Assembly: GCA_019114465.1 (NCBI GenBank)
Contig: DXFM01000048.1
Coordinates: 1-64,000 of the forward strand
DNA from: Candidatus Lachnoclostridium avicola
Lineage (GTDB): Bacteria > Bacillota > Clostridia > Lachnospirales > Lachnospiraceae
Length of the DNA: 64,000 bases
Reading direction: 5' to 3'
Shown: piece after piece, positions 28,201 through 34,390 of the stretch
How the letters are laid out: the number at the start of each line of letters is the position of its first letter
How positions within the stretch are numbered: position 1 is the first letter of the stretch
Notes under the pieces: generated by a model
What the model was told of the DNA's origin: nothing
Database searches by the model: none
The model's input: the letters and a program-made list of their open reading frames with translations, nothing else
Made by a program: the position numbers and the translations under genes

Positions 28201-30852
28201 GACTATGAGAAGCTGTTCGACGAGTACGGAACGGATTTTGACGTGGTATCCTGGAAGGAGGAGCGGACGGCAGTGCGCAGCTCTGTCCATGACCGGGTGT
28301 GGCTGTCCCCGGAGGGAGGCAGAATCGTCACCGGCGGCGGGGAGATCCTGTATCCGGAGGATATGGATGATACGGACCGGAAAGAGTTTGAGAAAGAGCT
28401 GAAGGGGGGAGAGGACCGGCAGGAGCTTTCCTGGCTGAGAGAACGGCAGGCACACCGGATCGCATCAGAAGAGACGGAGGGAAAAGAGCGCGTTGTTCAG
28501 ATGTGGGAGACGGACAGCGGGGATATGATCCGCGTCTGTTCGGGACGGAACCTGCTGAATGCGGGGGAACCCTCCCATGACGGAACCTACGGGGACGGAC
28601 GGAGTTTCGGGAGAACCTTTGAATATCAGTTTCACTACCGGGAATTTCCGGTGGGAGACGGGACTATGGCGGTCAGTTACAATATGGCGGACGGAGGACA
28701 TTACCTGGAACGGCTTCCCTCGTCGGGGGAAGAAAAGGGAAGCGGCTGTTACGTGCTGGCGGAGACCGGAACTCCGGAAGGTATGATCCCATCCAAACCC
28801 GTTCTGGTGGAGATCCGGGAGACACCGAAGCTTCAGATCTGCTCCGTGGAAAACAGGAGGCGCTGTGTGCTGGCGGACAAGCAGGGGACAGACGGCCGGC
28901 CGGTGGAAGGAGCGCTGCTGGGCCTTTACCGGGCGGACGGGCAGGGAATGCCTGTTCTGGACGAAGAACATCTGGTCACCAGCTGGAGATCAGGAACGGA
29001 CGGGGTCTACAGCCGGCGGGAGAAAGAAGAGGGAACTATCCCAGAGGGGAGAGCGGAAGGAGATCTTCGGCCTCACCGGATCGAAGGGATTGAAGAAGGA
29101 GAATATTATCTGGCGGAGCTGGAGGCACCGCCCTATTACCGGAAAATGGAGCCGAAAAAGCTGATGATTCTGGGAGAGGAGACGGAGCTTATCAGGGGAG
29201 TCAATGAGATCAAGCTGGGACGTCTGGAGGTTGAAAAGGAGGGAGAGGACGGCCGCCTTCTGGCCGGAGCGGAATTTACTCTGACCAATGAGGAGACGGG
29301 GGAAGTCCGCCGTCTGGTCACCGGGGTGGATGGAAAGGCGTCTGCTTCCGATCTGATTGTGGGTCTGGCAGGAGAAGGCGGAGCGGTAACGCCCTGTACC
29401 TACCGGCTGGAGGAGACGGTTCCGCCGCCATTTTATCAGAAGTCCCGGGAACCGCTGCGGTTTTCCTTTGAAGACGGGGAGGAGGCGGAGCTTTTCCGGA
29501 GCCTGAGAGTGGAAAACAGGCAGACGGAATTTGAGATTTCAAAGACGGATGCAGGTTCCGGGGCGCCGGTAAAAGGGGCGCTGCTGGAAATTTACCGGGC
29601 GGTGGGGACATCGGAAGGATTGGAAAGGGAAGGAGAAGTCCTGGACACCTGGATCTCCGATGGAAGCCCTCACAAGATCCGGGGAAAGATTTCCGGAGGA
29701 GAATCCGCCATTTTGGCGGAGAAGAAAACGCCCGCTGGACGGATGCCGGCGGAGCCGGTGGCATTTACCCTGTCGGCGGACGGCAGGGAAGTGGAGCAGG
29801 TGGACTGCGGCTTTGCCAAAATCTCCGTTGCCGCAGATGAGGACTCCGGCGGCAGAATTCTGGAGGTGAAGGGACGGCAGCCGGAATCTGCAAAACGGCA
29901 GACCACCTGTGTGCCGGAAAACGGGGAGGCTGAAGAGAACAAAAACCTGTACCGGATCCAGGAGAAAGTGCTGTATTCAGATGGCAGGGAAGAACGGACC
30001 TCCTCTGTGCTGGTGAGAATGGAAAAGGGAGAGCGGGAGGCAGCGGAAGCCAGAGAGCCTGTGTACACGGAGCTTACGCTGGCCGGGGAGGATGAGGGCC
30101 GTTTCTGGCGGTGGAGACCCGGCGGGGACGGGAAAGATTCCTGGAAGCTGTCCGGGAAAGAGGAGAACGGCAGTCTTCCAGGCGGCGTGTTTGTGCTGAA
30201 GGAAACCACGGTGTTTTCCGACGGCACGGGAATAGTGACAGGCACATTCGCATTTCGCCTGGATGAGGACGGCCGCCTGACCGAGCTGATGCTTCCCAAC
30301 CGGGAGACCGAGCTCTCCATATGGAAGCAGACCGCAGACGGCCGGGGGCTGCCCGGCGCCCTGCTTTCCCTGAACCGTCAGGACGGGACCAGGGTGGATC
30401 GCTGGATCTCCGGCGGCGGGCCCCACAGAATACAGGGAAAAGCGGAGCCGGGAGAGCTTCTGATATTGGAAGAGCTCCGCCCTCCCGCCGGATATGAGAG
30501 GGCAGCCCCCATGGCGTTTCAGGTACTGGAAGATGGACGGGGGGAACTGGTGATCATGAGAGACCAAAAGCTGCCCGGGGACGGGGGAGAAGGGACGGAC
30601 GAAAAAGAACCGGATGAAAAAGAACCGGAACAGCCGGACCGGGCGAATCCGCCGGAAGAGAGGGCGGAAGAGGAAAATTCGGGTGAAACGGTGGGCAGAA
30701 TCCTGGCCTGTTATCCCCGGGACAGGAGAGAAATGCGGCGCGGCCTTCCCCCTTTGGGGGAGACGGCCGGACGCCTTCTTCCTCTCCTGGGAACAGGAGC
30801 AGGTCTTCTTCTGCTGGCATATTTCTTCGCCGGCAGGGGTAAAAGAAAATAG
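19282..30852 (+). CDS. Giant (3856 aa) SpaA/Cna-B (prealbumin-like fold) repeat surface protein with C-terminal anchor
   Basis: Single uninterrupted ORF; signal peptide; many SpaA-like units ('GRPLEGALFQVLE', 'YVLAELRPPAGYVRSRPIAVEI', 'SYILEEKTPPAGWTKGLPQAVTV', 'IYLLEETDTPPGYLPASMPVEI', 'LLILEELRPPAGYERAAPMAFQV'); C-terminal LPPLGETAG + hydrophobic stretch + RGKRK. Confidence 0.93.
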   Translation: MGIWGIVRGTWKNTARAGAALTAALLILTAVFWGGRGAVEASQSDDAMAKGYPGLCMDGVGYSSRSIRAGGDVYEETEEALETGRNRALLYWAFISNREDGQSAGQKYRTFRETVNRRIREGESGLPPITSVSVADIKKLIHQDPQVAGRYPWLEAALKHPEEYLSLGLSGRAAGAEEKEVPSWLAGALSPDQAYLLEGEAGPAGYVLSVADQGLIDQAEISFVTGGEGWSWTKGPGTVTFWNTGGSPGAVAALDLSGTGYRTAKMQWPGNRLYEDYMHWYTVTRCGGDHFFQGYRDGVCPLEKHQRLYSAELPDPGGQILYVKMGEVPSGSGENGEKLYRHEETFTAHYTIEGIKRDHETGRPLEGALFQVLESFPDRNLVKEEEGDGVLCRENCSPSPAVWEGFRQCGSLVTDKNGRLSHTDIRTYDYSKTYCGGHPTPGFLRIPEKDRDPETGEVTNQGEIDRARAANGVMAAAWLQALDDCREREEENQGKHFHWMIDSGAEAAVRGTKDTGEPCRAVGAVSVETAFEKSGCREDCENSYEAFINLKYSYTLKEETARSGYTVHGAHGDDVPVEVITTDSSEAGANESFAGIYSRDVSAVGDEGNFYRKNDTGQEKEASVSDGISPLPGGDPEFSREETILPSAVQSLLTVRFRPETKILEEADRGKAGEEILTATPSERETELLRGTRSEWGEAVSPEKNKATPSQFSMPASFAGQTAVRAGTFSGETIPPIRLSSFRRAGAEGAAADGIRHLGEGEDGENVSHVFQIYDHRTEGEIHFNKRDLDLYRQEEKAESSYGQSQGDGTLEGAVYGLFAAEDIIHPDGGTGVVYEKGSLTAVASTDKNGDGAFLVYTEAPGTIFSYETGTIRPGTFSGPDNLYHGMALDDYMGDGENGTRIYGDNETQNGNVWIGRPLIMGKYEIRELSRSEGYELSVNGKSGAVTNFGASLETETEETAGTAVLTRPLGEDVQTDESGYGELEFAVLSSGTSAAGYDILVEGYPEGTEFFREDEGTEEVWMEIGTGSFEKILLWEDLQETVPRYRRARSDTSDPVYENGRLKTELRQMERTGLKLPQAKEQKLEEEELIKILRGEPGEDGTGAFTDDEKNQSPFLGGTDQKNYIKYKLEQALRTGGYATPRDREGRYSTETVPVYDRGVRKGEKDLYGISGCRPGERAEKTVWGSAVADVGISDGESLTVGDVIWTLISFYRERPWWSCGGLDAVDRENGGWVFTLYQSAPELGDGFFVAAEDQSLAERIYLRKGWDPADPEKCPRWVYAVYGAAEDFGRILHQEMETVFAGGAEVSAVSAAVTPDFTVTPEGELKPWLQEFPVYYKMGEIVLGADGKPEQDWEEREVTERFLVEKQSVRQQRLPAEYDRETGVYRIHVDTAGTDSFGRPLEDGEGAELLFRAVTPEKERTLTGEDIQRLKENWMGWKAGDTVGYGRYLLQSGAEVRVVLSGDRGEEPGDHTFIQRAELQSQDQEVPWEDGGTRTEPVQVLERPIRQKVRIRKTIASHEDNTYPVPEPSSLPGFQFKIYLRSNLERLCRDGEGNIVFIDRNGRRENPLDDGFHGLVWEESAAVPQLYTRISHREDSLTAGPVSNNVRAEAVNAAERLYPYDGGLLRDEPESGYVRLLEPMRSEPGEDLPESPGGERIYNGETVYNYEKFFDGIRGANEVKWDRDSEDGAEYEEWIRQFAIRWYLDDEVKKRTRDNGMGLREGAEGASASQMEIHDQALAEARKKAENYLKPFLDWDLDEICAVPWDGGDGGEDKDLTTLTADQPDGSGYYTGVSRYLPYGVYVIAEQIPGAGQFRQKHYEADPPREIVLPAVLDGEGQPDHRYDYDPELSLENQAADFHIRFGEEWGEGWKTGHVIQAHSGDGDFEVYKFGLEPDRIQGEECLGYRVTQAEFKPFKDLYSWENVNSRYHNERVGEYYPYGSLSEDGRVEHGIRLMLGSLTAREGEYAPALVPWTVREPAGSWDTGPFVGYASQIRKNRLYRSVLRIEKTDRETGEMILGDSGAFALYRGLRREDGEGEALFYEEDTVISGSREFLEAMGARQITPAAREDPPYLGKYYGTVPEGTPICREEDLVSMTDELGKKTGEFLAFSTVRDGRMPDEEGKDLLWADQNSGYVRLLQPLGAGVYVLAELRPPAGYVRSRPIAVEIYSDRVTYYRDGEREQKTAAWKYESREESPVSQGSQASAAAEKSGPDLVRIPVENQPVRLTVEKKKGVQEQAQTVLDGRVTGSLGELNGKYGLENLELAFNASGTYLGYGWKKGFVEELEGLRASGTDVELIYEDGVFSGRAKLSRKVDQPQSLDSWLPGAELTLLEGIPLKESGETEDLRYEGLRILRGEDGNVSRMYVEKGYGGERLVFVKDRSSPEKDPEETAMEYSFRQQEDDRGEGTWTVKRAWREDTDILYYRLDNLSVLRRQKGRILGYDRNGAEAGVKNGESSFALKDGRLFLEIICPDYENLNYNSSDHVFDAVPEGTVMYHLDENGNRDSLVDPYTGMAYVENPEGGVMVWPVRFPEGKEEPAEKIRTFRIAAPRTEEGRTYTVGTYGSDDRGEKRLLCRVNPAVDEHGLPVFYQKSEESFERGSPVFDRDGDFLWCWPDPALEQQNRNGYEIHSSEELNQTGRSLYRRQGESFLMENTWRTGDQQVNDPFAETIGPGQADVLERIMPGSYILEEKTPPAGWTKGLPQAVTVKESLENQTISVENSPTRVLIWKIDGTENWRTEVEDLSGILAEPEYRISRKGSYRFDSVAGAKLALYPARKVYEPGGEFRYEKTSEKPISWTSGTKNGKEERTAAVWESGKEPKMLEGIPAGIYLLEETDTPPGYLPASMPVEIRPSGELQYFSLKNDHTRVAFFKYINEDGTLTSLTNRNRAEFSLYPARMDEEGTVQRAEDGTPLYDPGSPVEVWQTEDCLEYTKTVDTRKYGESTVFSRFLSWLQELAGVGDRYLTGFTWDYEKLFDEYGTDFDVVSWKEERTAVRSSVHDRVWLSPEGGRIVTGGGEILYPEDMDDTDRKEFEKELKGGEDRQELSWLRERQAHRIASEETEGKERVVQMWETDSGDMIRVCSGRNLLNAGEPSHDGTYGDGRSFGRTFEYQFHYREFPVGDGTMAVSYNMADGGHYLERLPSSGEEKGSGCYVLAETGTPEGMIPSKPVLVEIRETPKLQICSVENRRRCVLADKQGTDGRPVEGALLGLYRADGQGMPVLDEEHLVTSWRSGTDGVYSRREKEEGTIPEGRAEGDLRPHRIEGIEEGEYYLAELEAPPYYRKMEPKKLMILGEETELIRGVNEIKLGRLEVEKEGEDGRLLAGAEFTLTNEETGEVRRLVTGVDGKASASDLIVGLAGEGGAVTPCTYRLEETVPPPFYQKSREPLRFSFEDGEEAELFRSLRVENRQTEFEISKTDAGSGAPVKGALLEIYRAVGTSEGLEREGEVLDTWISDGSPHKIRGKISGGESAILAEKKTPAGRMPAEPVAFTLSADGREVEQVDCGFAKISVAADEDSGGRILEVKGRQPESAKRQTTCVPENGEAEENKNLYRIQEKVLYSDGREERTSSVLVRMEKGEREAAEAREPVYTELTLAGEDEGRFWRWRPGGDGKDSWKLSGKEENGSLPGGVFVLKETTVFSDGTGIVTGTFAFRLDEDGRLTELMLPNRETELSIWKQTADGRGLPGALLSLNRQDGTRVDRWISGGGPHRIQGKAEPGELLILEELRPPAGYERAAPMAFQVLEDGRGELVIMRDQKLPGDGGEGTDEKEPDEKEPEQPDRANPPEERAEEENSGETVGRILACYPRDRREMRRGLPPLGETAGRLLPLLGTGAGLLLLAYFFAGRGKRK

Positions 30853-30882
30853 AGGTGTATGAGAAATGCCTCATATACCTCT
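30851..30882. terminator. Hairpin between convergent SpaA-protein and HTH genes
   Basis: AGAGGTGTATGAG-AAATGC-CTCATATACCTCT (13-bp stem with one G.U); no strong T-tract. Confidence 0.5.
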
Positions 30883-30897
30883 TCAGACCCCCAAATT

Positions 30898-31122
30898 TCA
30901 GTTGTGATAATAATTATTTTCCGGATCCAGCTTTACTTCCATGACATCCTCCACATTACATCTGAGAATGTTGCACAGCATATCAATGGTATGTGTGGAA
31001 ACGTACATATTTTTCTTCAGTCTTCCAATCTGTCCGGCGCTGACACCATAGTATTTGATCAGGCGGTATTGGCTGATATTAGACCGTTTCATGGTTTCCC
31101 ACAGCCTGTCATAACTGACCAT
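30898..31122 (-). CDS. XRE/Cro-CI type helix-turn-helix regulator
   Basis: 'MVSYDRLWETMKRSNISQYRLIKYYGVSAGQIGRLKKNMYVSTHTIDMLCNILRCNVEDVMEV'; SD aaggag upstream of the ATG at 31122. Confidence 0.85.
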   Translation of the reverse strand: MVSYDRLWETMKRSNISQYRLIKYYGVSAGQIGRLKKNMYVSTHTIDMLCNILRCNVEDVMEVKLDPENNYYHN

Positions 31123-31403
31123 CTGCATCACTCCTTTTATGACTATTAAACCGTTATTCACCGTATATGTACATTATCCAAAACTGGAACAGGGACTGAA
31201 AAAACAAGGAAAATACGGGAAAAAACGGCCCTGGGAAAGGTGCTGGAAATTATTTCCAGCAGCCTGTTTCCGGGGCGGAAAAAGAGTGCATTCCAGGACA
31301 GTGGAAAATGCAGATAATTTTTATAATAATTTTAAAAATTCTAATAACAATAGAAAATTAGAAAATATAGACAAATAAAAATTGAAATAAATCCAAAAAA
31401 GTA

Positions 31404-31432
31404 TTGACAAATTCTGCTACATAAACTATACT
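31404..31432 (+). promoter_or_regulatory. Strong sigma-70-type promoter
   Basis: TTGACA (31404-31409), 17-bp spacer, TATACT (31427-31432). Confidence 0.75.
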
Positions 31433-31800
31433 GAAGATACCAAAAGAGAAGAGAGATTAGAAGATGAGAAAAAGAAACGACAAAAAATAAAAAGGAAAGG
31501 GTGAGACCGCCGGGCACGTAAATATCGTTTCACTTTCTGATCCCAGATGTGACAGAAAAGCGGAACAGAGGAAACCTTGGAATCCGAAAGCGGATAAGAT
31601 GGAAAAGGACAGGAACCTGCAGTGAGAGATGTTTTTCTCCGGTTGCCGTATGACGAGAAAGTACAGTGACAAGACGAGAGGTCTGCAGGCAAGAGAATGA
31701 AAGATGTCAGGAAAGCTTAAAACGCGCGGAGGAAGAGAAAAGTTCATAGGAAAAACAGAATAAAGAAAGGAAATCAGTCCAATGGATGAGATAGTTTAAG

Positions 31801-31847
31801 GGCGGATGTCGAAACAGTGAAGATTCGATATCCGCCTTTCCTTTTGC
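31801..31847 (+). terminator. Intrinsic terminator
   Basis: GGCGGATGTCGAA-N10-TTCGATATCCGCC followed by TTTCCTTTT. Confidence 0.75.
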
Positions 31848-31871
31848 TCTGTTTTCCACACCTTCCGCTTT

Positions 31872-32804
31872 TTACCGGTGATCCTGGGACGGCGGCAGGG
31901 TTGGATCCACTCCCTCCAGATCGAAGGGCGGCGTGTACTCCTCCCTGGCGCTGCTTTTTTTCTGCATGAAGCCGGCGGTAAGTCCCAGACTGATGGCGAA
32001 GTCCAGCACCTGATTGTACTCGTAGGTGGTGATTCTCCGGTTGATCTCCGGAAATTCACTGCTTCGGAAAAAGGGCGTGTACTGGCTGAGGAGACTGAGA
32101 AAGAAATGGCCCTCAGGAAGGGATTCCTTCATCCACCGGAGAAGCTTCTTTGAGTCTTCCTTCTGGCCGGGAAGCACCATGTGGCGGATGATCACTCCTT
32201 TTTTCATCAGAGTGCAGCCCTCTTCCTCCGCCAGCACGGGAGCGCCTGTCTGGCGGATCATGGCGGAGATGGCCCGGGAGGCGAAAGAAAAGTAGTCGGG
32301 TGCTGCGGAGTATCTGCCGGAGAGGCTGCTGTCGAAGTATTTGAGATCCGGCAGGTAAATATCGACATATCCGTCCAGCTCCCGGATGGTTTCCGGCCGC
32401 TCATATCCCCCGGAATTGTATACAATGGGAATGGTCAGACGGTGGCGCACCAAATCCAGGGCTGCCAGAATGGAGGGGAGGTACTGGGTGGGGGTTACCA
32501 GATTGATGTTGTGGGCTCCCTTATCCTCCAGTTCAAGAAAAATATCTCCCAGGCGCCGGACGTCGATGTCTTTGCCGAAGCCGCCGCTGCTGATGGAGTA
32601 GTTCTGGCAGAAGCAGCACTTCAGGGTGCAGCCGCTGAAAAATACAGTGCCGCTTCCCCGGACACCGCTGATGCAGGGCTCCTCCCAGAAGTGGAGGGCG
32701 GCCCTGGCAACCCGGGGAGAGGAGCCGCAGCGGCAGAAGCCGGCGGCTTCCAGGCGGTTGACTCCGCACTGGCGGGGACAGAGACGGCAGTGGGTGTAAT
32801 CCAT
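31872..32804 (-). CDS. Radical SAM protein (PflA-like)
   Basis: 'TVFFSGCTLKCCFCQNYSIS' CxxxCxxC motif; N-terminal 'CRLCPRQCGVNR...GFCRCG'. Confidence 0.88.
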   Translation of the reverse strand: MDYTHCRLCPRQCGVNRLEAAGFCRCGSSPRVARAALHFWEEPCISGVRGSGTVFFSGCTLKCCFCQNYSISSGGFGKDIDVRRLGDIFLELEDKGAHNINLVTPTQYLPSILAALDLVRHRLTIPIVYNSGGYERPETIRELDGYVDIYLPDLKYFDSSLSGRYSAAPDYFSFASRAISAMIRQTGAPVLAEEEGCTLMKKGVIIRHMVLPGQKEDSKKLLRWMKESLPEGHFFLSLLSQYTPFFRSSEFPEINRRITTYEYNQVLDFAISLGLTAGFMQKKSSAREEYTPPFDLEGVDPTLPPSQDHR

Positions 32805-32935
32805 TTAAAATCACCTCGTTCATTGACAAATATTGTCAGAATCGTTACAATAAAATACAATTTTACGGAAAGAGGCCGGCGTTTGTCAAGTGGGACATGA
32901 ATTTGAAAAACAGGCGCCGGATGGGATGGATGAAT

Positions 32936-33634
32936 ATGAAAAAGCAGAAAACAGAACTGGGATATGCCTTTCCCAGAACGGTGCCTGTGATGGCCGGATA
33001 CCTGGTGCTGGGGGCGGCTTACGGGATTTTGATGGCGGACAGCGGATACGGGCCGGTGTGGTCTGTGCTCATCAGCGTGATTGTCTATGCGGGAAGCCTG
33101 CAGTACCTGGGGGTGTCGTTGCTGGCGGCGGCGGTGAATCCGCTGTACAGTTTTTTTATGTCCCTGATGCTCAATGCCAGGCATCTGTTTTACGGGATTT
33201 CCATGCTGGACAAGTACAGGACGGTGAAGCGGTTTAAGCCCTACCTGATTTTTGCTCTGACGGATGAGACTTTTTCCGTGGTGTGCGCGGAAAATCCGCC
33301 CCAGGAGATGGACCGGGACAAGGTGTTTTTCTGGATCTCTTTCCTGGATCAGTGCTACTGGGTGGGAGGAACTCTTCTGGGAGCTCTGCTGGGAAGTCTG
33401 CTCACCTTTGACACCACCGGGATGGATTTTGCCCTCACGGCGCTGTTTGTGGTGATTTTTGTGGGACAATGGGAGGAGAAAAAGGGGCATTCCTCCGCCC
33501 TGCTGGGATTGGGGGCTACCTTAGTCTGTCTGCTCATCTTCGGGGCGGATCAGTTCATCATTCCCGCCATGGCGGTGATTCTGGCAGTGTTGTTTGTTGT
33601 TTATCAGGGAAAAAAGAGAAAGGAGGAGGCGTGA
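32936..33634 (+). CDS. azlC: AzlC family branched-chain amino acid permease
   Basis: 'AFPRTVPVMAGYLVLGAAYGILMADSGYGPVWSVLISVIVYAGSLQYLGVSLLAAAVNPLYSFFMSLMLNARHLFYGISMLDKY'. Confidence 0.9.
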   Translation: MKKQKTELGYAFPRTVPVMAGYLVLGAAYGILMADSGYGPVWSVLISVIVYAGSLQYLGVSLLAAAVNPLYSFFMSLMLNARHLFYGISMLDKYRTVKRFKPYLIFALTDETFSVVCAENPPQEMDRDKVFFWISFLDQCYWVGGTLLGALLGSLLTFDTTGMDFALTALFVVIFVGQWEEKKGHSSALLGLGATLVCLLIFGADQFIIPAMAVILAVLFVVYQGKKRKEEA

Positions 33635-33635
33635 G

Positions 33636-34004
33636 ATGGCGCAGATAGGTACAGCGGCCGGGATTGTTGCGGCCATGACAGCGGCTACCCTTCTCAGCCG
33701 TTTTCTGCCTTTTATCATATTCCGGGGGGACAGGAAGACGCCGCCCTTTGTGGAGTTTCTGGGCAGGACTCTGCCCTATGCCACCATCGGTCTTCTGGTG
33801 ATCTACTGTCTCAGGACCCCTCTTTTATTAATCGGCCGACAGATCAGACAGGGCGGAGGGGGAGGCGCTTCCGACTGGGGAGTGCCGGAGTTTGCCGCCG
33901 TGGCTGTGGTGGCTCTTCTTCACCGGTGGAAGAAAAATTCCCTTCTGAGTATCGGGCTGGGAACAGTTTTTTATATGGTGTTAAAACAGGTGGTATTCGG
34001 CTGA
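33636..34004 (+). CDS. azlD: AzlD domain protein (AzlC partner)
   Basis: Small multi-TM protein directly after azlC; 'TLLSRFLPFIIFR...FLGRTLPYATIGLLVIYCLR...FYMVLKQ'. Confidence 0.85.
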   Translation: MAQIGTAAGIVAAMTAATLLSRFLPFIIFRGDRKTPPFVEFLGRTLPYATIGLLVIYCLRTPLLLIGRQIRQGGGGGASDWGVPEFAAVAVVALLHRWKKNSLLSIGLGTVFYMVLKQVVFG

Positions 34005-34019
34005 AGCCGTGCTGACAGA

Positions 34020-34054
34020 AAAAACGCCGCGGGGACATTCCGCGGCGTTTTTCC
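34020..34054. terminator. Intrinsic terminator after azlD
   Basis: AACGCCGCGG-N7-CCGCGGCGTT-TTTCC. Confidence 0.8.
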
Positions 34055-34067
34055 ATTTTCCCGTCTC

Positions 34068-34244
34068 CTACTTTGTGTTTGCAGTGGCCCGTGGGAGGTA
34101 GGGATACATCTCATCGTAAAACTCGATCTCCGCTTCCGAGGAAGGGAGAGACGGGATCAGTCCGGTGCAGTCGGTGGAAGAACCGGCCCGGTGCAGATCA
34201 AAGCCGTCATGTTCCCTGTAATCCATATTTTTTTGTCTGTTCAT
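34068..34244 (-). CDS. Small 58-aa protein, not in the supplied ORF track
   Basis: Manual translation: MNRQKNMDYREHDGFDLHRAGSSTDCTGLIPSLPSSEAEIEFYDEMYPYLPRATANTK; preceded by GGGAGGTGATGGC (strong SD). Confidence 0.7.
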   Translation of the reverse strand: MNRQKNMDYREHDGFDLHRAGSSTDCTGLIPSLPSSEAEIEFYDEMYPYLPRATANTK

Positions 34245-34390
34245 GCCATCACCTCCCTATTAGTCTGGCGGATAGAAGGCGGAGAATACCTGGGAAAATT
34301 TTATTTTTTGTTTATTGATTTATGAATGGAGTGACATTATAATAATGTGGGGTAGGAGAGGATTCTATCCAGAATGGAGAACAGACACAT

